Below the pieces are notes generated by a model, which saw only the letters and a list, made by a program, of their open reading frames with translations, was not told where the DNA came from and did no database searches. This document shows, one piece after another, positions 6,806 through 15,943 of a DNA stretch of 20,656 nt; positions within the stretch are counted from its first letter, which is position 1, and the number at the start of each line of letters is the position of its first letter. This stretch comes from Pelagibius sp041565695 (lineage in GTDB: Bacteria > Pseudomonadota > Alphaproteobacteria > Kiloniellales > Kiloniellaceae), in contig JBFGUI010000038.1 in assembly GCA_041565695.1 (NCBI GenBank), positions 1 through 20,656 of the forward strand, written 5' to 3'. Both the position numbers and the translations under genes were made by a program.

Positions 6806-7486
6806 ATGAGCGCTAAGCCCGTACCTCTGGCCCGCGACCTGAGAGACCGCCTCGAGGCGGAAATCCTCTCCGGCAAACGCCCGCCTGGCGCCCGGCTGGA
6901 CGAGAGCAAGCTGGCCCAGCATTTTGGCGTGTCCCGCACGCCGGTGCGCGAGGCGCTGCGCGAGCTGGCTGCCGCCGACCTGGTGGTGCTGCGGCCGCGC
7001 CAGGGCGCCGTGGTCGCCACGGTCACCGTGACACAGCTGCTGCACATGTTCGAGGTCATGGCCGAGCTCGAGTCGTTCTGCGCCAAGCTGGCCGCCCGGC
7101 GCATGACGGCCCAGGAACGCAAGCACCTGGAAGAGGTGCACGCCCGCTGCGGCGCGCTGGCCGAGCAGGGCGAGAGCTACGCCTACTACGATGCCAACCG
7201 AGCCTTCCACGAGGTGATCTACGCCGGTTCGCACAACGCCTTTCTGGAAGAGACCACGCGCGCGATGCGCAATCGCCTCTCCCCCTACCGGCGCTTCCAG
7301 CTGACCCATCCCGGACGGGTGCTGAAGTCATGGAAGGAGCATCAGGCGGTGGTCGATGCCATCACCGGCGGCGACGCCGAGGCGGCGGCCGCGGCGATGT
7401 CGCACCACGTGACCATCCAGGGGGATGTCTTCACCGACCTCATCTCCGCCCTGCCGGAATCCTTCGTCCATTCCATGACTGCCTAG
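6806..7486 (+). CDS. matR: GntR-family (FCD) transcriptional regulator of malonate genes
   Basis: DNA-binding regulator of 226 residues. The N-terminal winged helix-turn-helix (about 5-72) contains LRDRLEAEILSGKRPPG and LAQHFGVSRTPVREALREL, the GntR recognition region. The C-terminal all-helical FCD ligand domain follows at about 80-205. Of the usual metal-site residues, NRAFH (Asn131, His135), the His of WKEHQAV and SHH near residue 195 are present; Asn replaces the Asp seen in many relatives. ATG at 6806 is chosen because the GntR domain begins at once; no ribosome site precedes it. It is divergent from matPQMA and is followed after 36 bases by matB. A malonate or malonyl-CoA effector is inferred from context; the distantly similar layout of rhizobial mat loci supports it. 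Confidence 0.9.
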   Translation: MSAKPVPLARDLRDRLEAEILSGKRPPGARLDESKLAQHFGVSRTPVREALRELAAADLVVLRPRQGAVVATVTVTQLLHMFEVMAELESFCAKLAARRMTAQERKHLEEVHARCGALAEQGESYAYYDANRAFHEVIYAGSHNAFLEETTRAMRNRLSPYRRFQLTHPGRVLKSWKEHQAVVDAITGGDAEAAAAAMSHHVTIQGDVFTDLISALPESFVHSMTA

Positions 7487-7522
7487 GCCGCGCGCCGCCG
7501 GCAGCAGACGCAGACAAAGATC

Positions 7523-9058
7523 ATGACCAATCTTTACGAAACACTGAGACAGCACTTCCCCGCCGACCGCAGCCAGGCCGTCCTGGAGACCCCCGACGGC
7601 AACACCATGAGCTATGCCGAGCTGGAGGCCGGCGCCGGACGCATCGCGCGGCTGCTGCTCGACTGCGGCGTGCAGCCGGGCGACCGCGTGGCGGCGCAGA
7701 TCGAGAAGTCGCCGGAGGCGATCCTGCTCTACCTCGCCGTGCTGCGCTGCGGCGGCGTCTATCTGCCGCTCAACACCGCCTACAAGGGCGGCGAGGTCGC
7801 CTACTTCCTGGGCGATGCCGAGCCCCGCGTGCTGGTCTGCGATCCGAAGGCCGAGGCCACCCTGCGGAAGACCGCGGCGGCGGCCGGCACCGCCGAGGTG
7901 CTGACCCTGGGCAACGAGGGCAACGGCTCGCTGGTGGAGCGCAGCCGCGACCTCGACCCCGATGTGCCGGTGGTGGCGCGCGGCGCCGACGACCTGGCCG
8001 CGATCCTCTACACCAGCGGCACCACCGGCCGCTCCAAGGGCGCCATGCTGAGCCACGACAACCTGGCCAGCAACACCCTGACGCTGCGCGACTACTGGGG
8101 TTTCACCAAGGACGACGTGCTGATCCACGCCCTGCCGGTGTTCCACACCCACGGGCTGTTCGTCGCCACCCACTGCGTGCTGCTGAGCGGCAGCCGCATG
8201 CTGTTCCTCAACCGCTTCGATGCCGACACGGTGATCGACCTGCTGCCGCGGGCCACGGCGATGATGGGCGTGCCGACCTTCTACACCCGCCTCTTGGCCA
8301 ATCCGCGCCTGACCCGCGAGGCCTGCGCCGGCATCCGGCTTTTCGTTTCCGGCTCCGCCCCGCTGCTGGCCGAGACCTTCAAGGAGTGGGAGGCGCGCAC
8401 CGGTCACCGCATCCTCGAGCGCTACGGCATGACCGAGACCACCATGAGCACCTCCAACCCGCTGAAGGGCGAGCGCATTGCCGGCACGGTCGGCCATCCG
8501 CTGCCCGGCGTCGAGGCGCGCATCGCCGACGCGGACGGCAGACCCCTGCCCCAGGGCGAGGTCGGCACGCTGGAAGTCAGGGGGCCGAACGTCTTCAAGG
8601 GCTACTGGCGCAACCCGGAGAAAACCGCCGAGGAGTTCCGCCCCGACGGCTTCTTCATCACCGGCGACCTGGCGATGATCGACGCGCGCGGCTACATCCA
8701 CATCGTCGGCCGCGCCAAGGACCTGATCATCTCCGGCGGCTTCAACGTCTATCCCAAGGAGGTCGAGATGCTGATCGACGGCATCGAGGGCGTCGAGGAA
8801 ACCGCCGTGATCGGCCTGCCCCATCCCGACTTCGGCGAGGCGGTGGTCGCCGTGGTGAAGCGCGCCGGCAAAGACCCGCAGGTCACCGCCGAGACGATCC
8901 AGACGACCGCCAAGGCGGAGCTCGCCAACTTCAAGGTGCCCAAGCAGGTCTATTTCGTCGACGAACTGCCGCGCAATGCCATGGGCAAGGTGCAGAAGAA
9001 CATGCTGCGCGATCAGTTCAAGGACAGCTTCGCCGAGGCGCTGAAGACCTCCGCCTGA
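7523..9058 (+). CDS. matB: Malonyl-CoA synthetase (malonate--CoA ligase)
   Basis: Adenylate-forming enzyme of 511 residues that activates malonate with ATP and CoA to malonyl-CoA. The ANL family motifs appear in order: P-loop YTSGTTGRSKG at 163-173, LPVFHTHGLF, SGSAPL, ERYGMTETTMS, TGDLAMID, GRAKDLIISGGFNVYP and NAMGKVQKN with the catalytic Lys489. ERYGMTETTMSTSNPL followed by GTVGHPLPG closely matches the MatB subgroup rather than fatty acyl or acetyl ligases, and the length fits rhizobial MatB. ATG at 7523 has only a weak AAAGA upstream, so translation may depend on coupling with matR. It ends seven bases from the stop of the convergent ftsH-type gene. A strict malonate preference is likely; methylmalonate use is possible in this family. 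Confidence 0.93.
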   Translation: MTNLYETLRQHFPADRSQAVLETPDGNTMSYAELEAGAGRIARLLLDCGVQPGDRVAAQIEKSPEAILLYLAVLRCGGVYLPLNTAYKGGEVAYFLGDAEPRVLVCDPKAEATLRKTAAAAGTAEVLTLGNEGNGSLVERSRDLDPDVPVVARGADDLAAILYTSGTTGRSKGAMLSHDNLASNTLTLRDYWGFTKDDVLIHALPVFHTHGLFVATHCVLLSGSRMLFLNRFDADTVIDLLPRATAMMGVPTFYTRLLANPRLTREACAGIRLFVSGSAPLLAETFKEWEARTGHRILERYGMTETTMSTSNPLKGERIAGTVGHPLPGVEARIADADGRPLPQGEVGTLEVRGPNVFKGYWRNPEKTAEEFRPDGFFITGDLAMIDARGYIHIVGRAKDLIISGGFNVYPKEVEMLIDGIEGVEETAVIGLPHPDFGEAVVAVVKRAGKDPQVTAETIQTTAKAELANFKVPKQVYFVDELPRNAMGKVQKNMLRDQFKDSFAEALKTSA

Positions 9059-9065
9059 GCCCTCC

Positions 9066-10925
<1,860 letters not shown>

Positions 10926-10997
10926 CCTGCGCCTCCTGCCGCCTGGCAATGGTTGTACGACCAAGTCTCACGCGCTGAGCATAAGATTACCAGTGCG

Positions 10998-11026
10998 TTT
11001 CTCGGGCCGGATTGAGCCATCTCAAG
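10998..11026 (-). promoter_or_regulatory. Weak heat-shock-like promoter candidate for ftsH
   Basis: In the 141-base gap upstream of ftsH the minus strand has CTTGAGA (11026-11020) and, 13 bases further, CCCGAGAAA (11006-10998). This loosely resembles the sigma32 pattern CTTGAA...CCCCAT. The match at the second element is poor. It is listed mainly because FtsH genes are often under heat-shock control. TTGAG/CTCAA also forms a 5-bp inverted repeat across 11012-11025. Confidence 0.2.
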
Positions 11027-11066
11027 ACGCGGCACCGGCCGGACAGCGGGGCAGGCGGCAGAATTC

Positions 11067-12023
11067 CTAGGATTCCTCCTGTTTCTGCCGGCTCGCCAGC
11101 ACGCTGTCGCGGTGCGCGCGCCAGGACTGGGCCTCGATGAAGACCCGCTTGGCCGCCGGCGCCGCCGCCCTGATCTGCTCGTCCAGGTCGGTCACCGCCG
11201 CTTCGACGTCGTCGGCCGTGAGATCGTGGCGGAAGTCGACGCTGATGGTCACCAGCAGGTCGCTCGGCCCCTGGTGCAGCGTCAGCAGCTCGTTGATGCG
11301 GTAGACGGCCGGATGGTCGCGCAGGATGCCCTGCAGTTCCTCCGCCAGCGCCGGGTCGGCGCCCTCGCCGATCAGCAGGCCCTTGGTTTCGTAGGCCAGG
11401 AAGACCGCCGCCATGGCCAGGATGCAGCCGATCACGATGGAGGCTGCGCCGTCGAGTTCCGGGATGTCCAGCACCTGGCCCAGGAAGATGCCGACGAAGG
11501 CGGCGATGAGACCCAGCATGGCCGCCGTGTCTTCCAGTAGGACGGTGAAGATGGAAGGGTCCTTGCTGACCTGGATGGCCTTCAGATAGCCGCGGCTGCC
11601 CTTGCCGGCCTTGAACTCCTTGTAGGCGATCCACCAGGCCGCGCCCTCGAAGCACATGGCCAGCGCGAGGACGATGTAGTTGATGTAGGCGTTGGTGATC
11701 GGATGCGGGTCGAACAGCTTCTGCACGCCCTCGTAGATCGAGATGCCGGAGCCGACCGCGAAGATCAGGATGGCGACCACGAAGGCCCAGAAATAGATCT
11801 CGCTGCCGTAGCCGAAGGGATGCCGCTTGTCGGGCGGCCGGGTGGAGCGCTTCAGCCCGTGCAGCAGCAGGACCTGGTTGCCGGTGTCGACCACCGAGTG
11901 AATGCCTTCGGAGAACATGGCCGAGCTGCCGGTGTAGGCGGCCGCACCGAACTTGGTGATGGCGATCAGGCCGTTGCCGATCAGCGCCGCAATGATGACC
12001 TTTTTCGACCCCTGTGCCGCCAT
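11067..12023 (-). CDS. Cation diffusion facilitator family transporter
   Basis: Inner-membrane divalent metal/proton exchanger of 318 residues, related to the ZnT9-like branch of the CDF family. It has about six membrane spans. The first metal-site helix carries FSEGIHSVVDTGNQ (His and Asp). RHPFGYGSEIYFWAF and GSGISIYEG are the branch signature. The fifth helix has VLLEDTAAMLG, with a Glu-Asp pair where classic members have His-x3-Asp. A cytosolic C-terminal domain follows from about residue 225. Metal specificity (Zn, Fe, Mn or Co) cannot be called. ATG at 12023 is chosen over a longer reading to 12104 because MAAQGSKKVIIAALIGN is a normal CDF start; its upstream GGGGA is distant. It lies upstream of ftsH on the same strand and diverges from the acylase gene. 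Confidence 0.88.
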   Translation of the reverse strand: MAAQGSKKVIIAALIGNGLIAITKFGAAAYTGSSAMFSEGIHSVVDTGNQVLLLHGLKRSTRPPDKRHPFGYGSEIYFWAFVVAILIFAVGSGISIYEGVQKLFDPHPITNAYINYIVLALAMCFEGAAWWIAYKEFKAGKGSRGYLKAIQVSKDPSIFTVLLEDTAAMLGLIAAFVGIFLGQVLDIPELDGAASIVIGCILAMAAVFLAYETKGLLIGEGADPALAEELQGILRDHPAVYRINELLTLHQGPSDLLVTISVDFRHDLTADDVEAAVTDLDEQIRAAAPAAKRVFIEAQSWRAHRDSVLASRQKQEES

Positions 12024-12197
12024 GTCAAGATTTCCCCGTCTGCCCAGCTGTGCCGTCCCGGCGCCGCCTGTCCGGCAGATGACGCGGCGTCCCGGGGGGA
12101 CCATAGCCGGGCGGCGGGCCGGAGGAAATGCGTCTGTTCACCGGCCGCGGCGGCAAACAGGCAGCTGGCAGCCCGGCAAAGGCGCTATAAGGGAGCC
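12024..12197. other. Divergent intergenic region between CDF and acylase genes
   Basis: These 174 bases separate two divergent starts and must hold promoters for both. They are very GC-rich. I see an 11-bp palindrome GACGCGGCGTC at 12081-12091 and an overlapping GTCCC/GGGAC inverted repeat at 12089-12101. TATAAG at 12186-12191 resembles a -10 box but has no matching -35 and overlaps the acylase ribosome site. No promoter can be assigned with confidence. Confidence 0.3.
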
Positions 12198-14576
12198 ATG
12201 AAGACGATTCGACGCATACTGCTGATCAGCCTCGGCGCCCTGCTGGTCCTGGCCCTCGGCGGGACCGGCGGGGGCTATCTGTGGATGCGCGCTTCCCTGC
12301 CGCAGACCGCCGGCGAGCTGCGCCTGCCCGGGCTCGAGGCCGCGGTCCGGGTCGACCGCAACGCCGACGGCCTGGTGCGCATCCGGGCGGAGAACGAGCC
12401 CGATCTCTACCGCGCGCTCGGCTTCGTGCATGCCCAGGACCGCCTGTGGCAGATGGACTTCACCCGCCGCATCGCCTCCGGGCGGCTGTCGGAAGTCATG
12501 GGCCGCGCCACCCTCCCGCATGACCGCTTCTTCCGCAGCCTCGGCTTCCGCCAGGTCGCCGAAGCCAACCTGCAGCACCTCGGGCCGGAATCCCGCGCCG
12601 CGCTGGACGCCTACGCCGAGGGGGTCAACGGCTTTCTCGAGACGCGCTCGGGCCCGCTGCCGCTGGAGTTTCAGATCCTGCGCTACAGGCCGGAACCCTG
12701 GACGCCGGTCGACTCTCTGCTGTGGGGACGCATCATGGCGCTCCGGCTGTCGGGCAACTGGCGCGACGAGCTGAGCCGCGCGCGCCTGGCCGGACGCTTC
12801 CCGGCGGAACAGATCGCCGAGCTCTGGCCCGGCTATCCGGCCGACGCGCCGGTCACCCTGGAACGGCTGGCGGAGCTGATCGACCCGGCGGCGGCCGAGC
12901 GCCTGGCCGACCTGCTGCCGCCCGCCCTGCGGCCGACCGGGGCCTCCAACGCCTGGGCCCTCGACGCCACACGCAGCGCCACTGGCGGCCCGATCCTGGC
13001 CAACGACCCGCACCTGCCGCTGGAGGCGCCGGGGGTCTGGTACCTGGCCCGCCTGGAAGCGCCGGGCATCGTGCTGGCCGGCGCCACGGCACCGGGCACG
13101 CCTTTCATGCTGCTGGGACACAACCAGCATGTCGCCTGGGGTCTCACCACGACCCACAGCGACACCCAGGACTTCTTCATCGAGCGCCTGGCGCCCGACG
13201 ATCCCAACCGCTACCTGACGCCGGAAGGCAGCGAGGCCTTCAAGGTACGCGACGAGTTCATCCGCCTGCCCGGCGGCGAGTCGCAGGCCCTGGTGGTGCG
13301 CGAGACCCGCCACGGGCCGGTGATGAGCGACGTGATCCCGGAGGGCTCCGGCGCCGCCGACGCGGTGCTCGCCCTGGCCTGGCCGGCGCTGCGCCCCGAC
13401 GACCGCACCGCCGATGCCTTCTACGGCATGAACCATGCGCGCGACTGGGCCGAGTTCCGCTTCGCCCTGCGCGCCTTCCACTCGCCGCAGCAGAACGTCA
13501 TCTATGCCGACAAGGCGGGCAACATCGGCTTCATGGCGCCGGCGCGCGTGCCCAAGCGGCGCAGCGGCAACGGCCAGCATCCGGTGCCCGGCTGGAGCGG
13601 CGAGTTCGACTGGATCGGCTTCGTGCCCTTCGAGGAGCTGCCCTCCAGGGACAATCCGCGCGACGGCCTCATCGTCAACGCCAACAACAAGATCGTGCCG
13701 GACAGCTACGCGCACCTCATCGCCGTCGACTGGCCGCCGCCCTATCGGGCCGAGCGCATCGCCGAGGTGCTGGTCGGCGCCGCGGGCAACCACGGCGTCA
13801 CCGACTCGGTCATCCTGCAGCGCGACATCGTCGCCAATTCGGCCGGGCGGCTGCTGCCGCTGCTGCTGGCGGCCAGCCCGCAGAGCGAGCGTGCCCGCCG
13901 GGCCATGGCCCTGCTCGCCGCCTGGGACCGCCAGATGCACCGCAACGCGCCGGAGCCGCTGATCCTCCAGGCCTGGATCTGGGCCCTCGGGGAGACGCTG
14001 CTGGCCGACGAACTCGGCGAGCGCTACCTGGAATACCTCGGCAGCAGCAGCTTCACGCTGGAACGCCTGCTCACCGGCAACAGCGCCTGGTGCGACAACG
14101 TCACCACGCCCGAGCGGGAGGACTGCGACGGCCAGCGCGCCGCGGCTCTGGAACTGGCGCTGGATCACCTGAGCGGGCGCTTCGGCAAGGACATGACGAC
14201 CTGGCGCTGGGGCGAGGCCCATGTCGCGCGCTTCACCCATCCGGTGCTGAGCCGCATTCCCCTGGTCGGCGGCCTCTTCGACTACAGCGTCGCGGCCGAC
14301 GGCGGCGACGAGACGATCAACCGCGCCACCGCCCGGCTCGGCGGCAACGCGGAGACCCGGTTCGAGGACGTGCACGGCGCCGGTTTCCGCGCGGTCTACG
14401 ACCTGGGCGACCTGGAAGCCTCGCGCTTCATGATCGCCACCGGCCAGTCCGGCAATCCCCTCTCCCGCCTCTACGGCAACATGGCGCTGCGCTGGCGCGA
14501 CGGCATGACGGTGTCGCTCGCCCCGGATTCCTGGGCGTTGGCAGAACAGCTAAACTTGCTGCCGCCGCAAAAATAG
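12198..14576 (+). CDS. Penicillin acylase family protein (Ntn hydrolase), membrane-anchored or exported
   Basis: Ntn hydrolase that cleaves amide bonds of acylated substrates; the 792-residue precursor should self-cleave into alpha and beta chains. Residues 1-30 form a positively charged start and one hydrophobic segment (signal peptide or anchor), so it acts outside the cytoplasm. The alpha region carries GFVHAQDRLWQMD and ASGRLSE. The beta chain would begin at Ser250 in TGASNAWAL, the nucleophile after autoprocessing. NDPHLPLEAPGVWY, GHNQHVAWGLTTT and VNANNK (Asn496/497 region, oxyanion) follow as in penicillin G acylase and quorum-quenching AHL acylases. ATG at 12198 has AAGGGAG just upstream. 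Natural substrate is unknown: beta-lactams, acyl-homoserine lactones or peptide amides are all possible. The threonine ammonia-lyase gene follows after 55 bases. Confidence 0.92.
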   Translation: MKTIRRILLISLGALLVLALGGTGGGYLWMRASLPQTAGELRLPGLEAAVRVDRNADGLVRIRAENEPDLYRALGFVHAQDRLWQMDFTRRIASGRLSEVMGRATLPHDRFFRSLGFRQVAEANLQHLGPESRAALDAYAEGVNGFLETRSGPLPLEFQILRYRPEPWTPVDSLLWGRIMALRLSGNWRDELSRARLAGRFPAEQIAELWPGYPADAPVTLERLAELIDPAAAERLADLLPPALRPTGASNAWALDATRSATGGPILANDPHLPLEAPGVWYLARLEAPGIVLAGATAPGTPFMLLGHNQHVAWGLTTTHSDTQDFFIERLAPDDPNRYLTPEGSEAFKVRDEFIRLPGGESQALVVRETRHGPVMSDVIPEGSGAADAVLALAWPALRPDDRTADAFYGMNHARDWAEFRFALRAFHSPQQNVIYADKAGNIGFMAPARVPKRRSGNGQHPVPGWSGEFDWIGFVPFEELPSRDNPRDGLIVNANNKIVPDSYAHLIAVDWPPPYRAERIAEVLVGAAGNHGVTDSVILQRDIVANSAGRLLPLLLAASPQSERARRAMALLAAWDRQMHRNAPEPLILQAWIWALGETLLADELGERYLEYLGSSSFTLERLLTGNSAWCDNVTTPEREDCDGQRAAALELALDHLSGRFGKDMTTWRWGEAHVARFTHPVLSRIPLVGGLFDYSVAADGGDETINRATARLGGNAETRFEDVHGAGFRAVYDLGDLEASRFMIATGQSGNPLSRLYGNMALRWRDGMTVSLAPDSWALAEQLNLLPPQK

Positions 14577-14631
14577 CCAACCATCAGAGCCGGGGCGCAG
14601 CCGAGACGCGCCAGCCAAGGGAGCGCAAGCC

Positions 14632-15858
14632 TTGAGCCCGACCATCGACGACATCCGCGCCGCGGCCGCCAGACTGCAGGGACAGGTCATCCGCACGCCG
14701 CTGGTCCCCGCCGCCCGCATGTCGGAGGTGCTGGGCTGCGAGCTCTATCTGAAGCTTGAGAACCTGCAGCGCACCGGCTCCTTCAAGGACCGCGGCGCCT
14801 ACGTGCGTCTGTCCAGCCTCAGCGACGAGGAAAGCCGGCGCGGGGTGATCGCCATGTCGGCCGGCAACCACGCCCAGGGCGTCGCCTACCACGCGCAGCG
14901 CCTCGGCATCCCCGCCACCATCGTGATGCCGGAGTTCGCGCCCTTTTCCAAGGTCGAGCGCACCAAGTCCTTCGGCGCCCGCGTGGTGCTGACCGGCGAC
15001 ACCCTGGATGCCTCGGCCCAGGCGGCGCGGCAGATCGCCGAGGAAGAGGGCCTGACCTTCGTGCATCCCTACGACGACCCGGACGTCATCGCGGGCCAGG
15101 GCACCATCGGCCTGGAGATCATGGAGGACCTGCCGGAGGTCGAGCGGATCGTCGTGCCGATCGGCGGCGGCGGGCTGATCTCCGGCATCTCCCTGGCGGC
15201 CAAGGACGCCAAGCCGGATGTCCGCATCATCGGCGTCGAGACCGAGCTCTACCCGTCCATGCTGAACGCCCTGAAGGGCCGCGGCGAGGTGCCGGGCGGC
15301 AGCAGCCTGGCCGACGGCATCGCGGTGAAGAACCCGGGCAAGCTGACGCGGGAGATCATCGCCCGCCTGGTCGAGGACGTGGCCATCGTTCCGGAGCACA
15401 TGATCGAGACCGCCATCCACCGCCTGGTCGAGGAACAGAAGATCGTCGCCGAAGGCGCCGGCGCCGCCGGCGTGGCGGCCATTCTGAACGACCCGGAGCG
15501 CTTCGTCGGGCGCAAGGTGGTCACCGTGATCTGCGGCGGCAACATCGACGTGCGCCTGCTTTCCAGTGTGCTGACCCGCGGCCTGGTGCGCGACGGGCGC
15601 ATGGTGCGCCTGCGTATCGGCATCGTCGACCAGCCCGGCACCCTGGCGCGCATCGCCGACGTCATCGGCCGCAGCAGTGCCAACATCATCGAGGTCTATC
15701 ACCAGCGCCTGTTTCATGACGTGCCGGCCAAGCGCGCCGACATCGACGTGGTGCTGGAGACCCGCAATTCCGAACACGTCAAGGAAATCATCGCCAGCCT
15801 GGAAGGGCACGGCTTTCCGACCCGGGTGCTGTCCGCCCTGTCGCACGACGGCGCCTAG
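14632..15858 (+). CDS. Threonine ammonia-lyase with C-terminal ACT domain
   Basis: PLP enzyme (fold II) of 408 residues that deaminates threonine to 2-oxobutyrate, feeding isoleucine synthesis or threonine breakdown. Signs are GSFKDRGA with the PLP lysine Lys52, SAGNHAQG (76-83), the phosphate loop GGGGLISG from 178, and EGAGAAGVAA. An ACT-like domain spans about 325-403 (RIGIVDQPGTLARIADVIG), so allosteric control is likely. The length and single ACT domain resemble the catabolic/short biosynthetic type, not the long two-ACT-domain IlvA of E. coli. The start is TTG at 14632 with AAGGGAG about nine bases upstream; no ATG fits better. It lies between the acylase and the transsulfuration pair on one strand. 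Serine may also be a substrate. Confidence 0.9.
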   Translation: MSPTIDDIRAAAARLQGQVIRTPLVPAARMSEVLGCELYLKLENLQRTGSFKDRGAYVRLSSLSDEESRRGVIAMSAGNHAQGVAYHAQRLGIPATIVMPEFAPFSKVERTKSFGARVVLTGDTLDASAQAARQIAEEEGLTFVHPYDDPDVIAGQGTIGLEIMEDLPEVERIVVPIGGGGLISGISLAAKDAKPDVRIIGVETELYPSMLNALKGRGEVPGGSSLADGIAVKNPGKLTREIIARLVEDVAIVPEHMIETAIHRLVEEQKIVAEGAGAAGVAAILNDPERFVGRKVVTVICGGNIDVRLLSSVLTRGLVRDGRMVRLRIGIVDQPGTLARIADVIGRSSANIIEVYHQRLFHDVPAKRADIDVVLETRNSEHVKEIIASLEGHGFPTRVLSALSHDGA

Positions 15859-15943
15859 ATGTCGAATGCGGACATTGCACCACGGCCTTCGATCCCTTAG
15901 GGGATAGCCCGCAGAGTCGCCGCACAGATCTGGAGGACCCCCT
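15859..15943 (+). other. Leader region of the transsulfuration pair with small inverted repeats
   Basis: This 85-base gap holds ATGTC/GACAT (15859-15863 and 15871-15875, 7-base loop) and ATCCC/GGGAT (15892-15896 and 15901-15905, 4-base loop), then a strong SD, GGAGG, seven bases before the cystathionine beta-synthase ATG. The stems are short and no T-run follows. I could not match the region to a SAM-II or other known methionine-linked riboswitch. Confidence 0.3.

Noticed and set aside
5933..7486. Long plus-strand frame fusing antisense matP sequence to the GntR regulator
   Set aside because: The part before 6806 is antisense to matP and lacks any domain. The GntR domain begins at the ATG at 6806.
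7328..8824. A 498-codon minus-strand open frame opposite matB
   Set aside because: It is an antisense shadow. The plus-strand reading has all ANL enzyme motifs in order.
12163..12180. Sigma54 promoter (TGGCAG) upstream of the acylase gene
   Set aside because: The GC element required at the -12 position is absent and the spacing does not fit.
12186..12191. TATAAG as a -10 promoter box for the acylase gene
   Set aside because: No -35-like hexamer lies 16-18 bases upstream, and the bases overlap the ribosome binding site of the gene.
12138..14375. A 745-codon open frame on the minus strand opposite the acylase gene
   Set aside because: It is antisense to a well-supported gene. Its product is rich in Arg, Gly, Gln and Ala with no domain, as expected when G/C third positions keep opposite frames open.
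15859..15943. SAM-II type riboswitch ahead of the transsulfuration genes
   Set aside because: The conserved pseudoknot sequence blocks I know for SAM-II are not present; only two short unrelated stems are seen.
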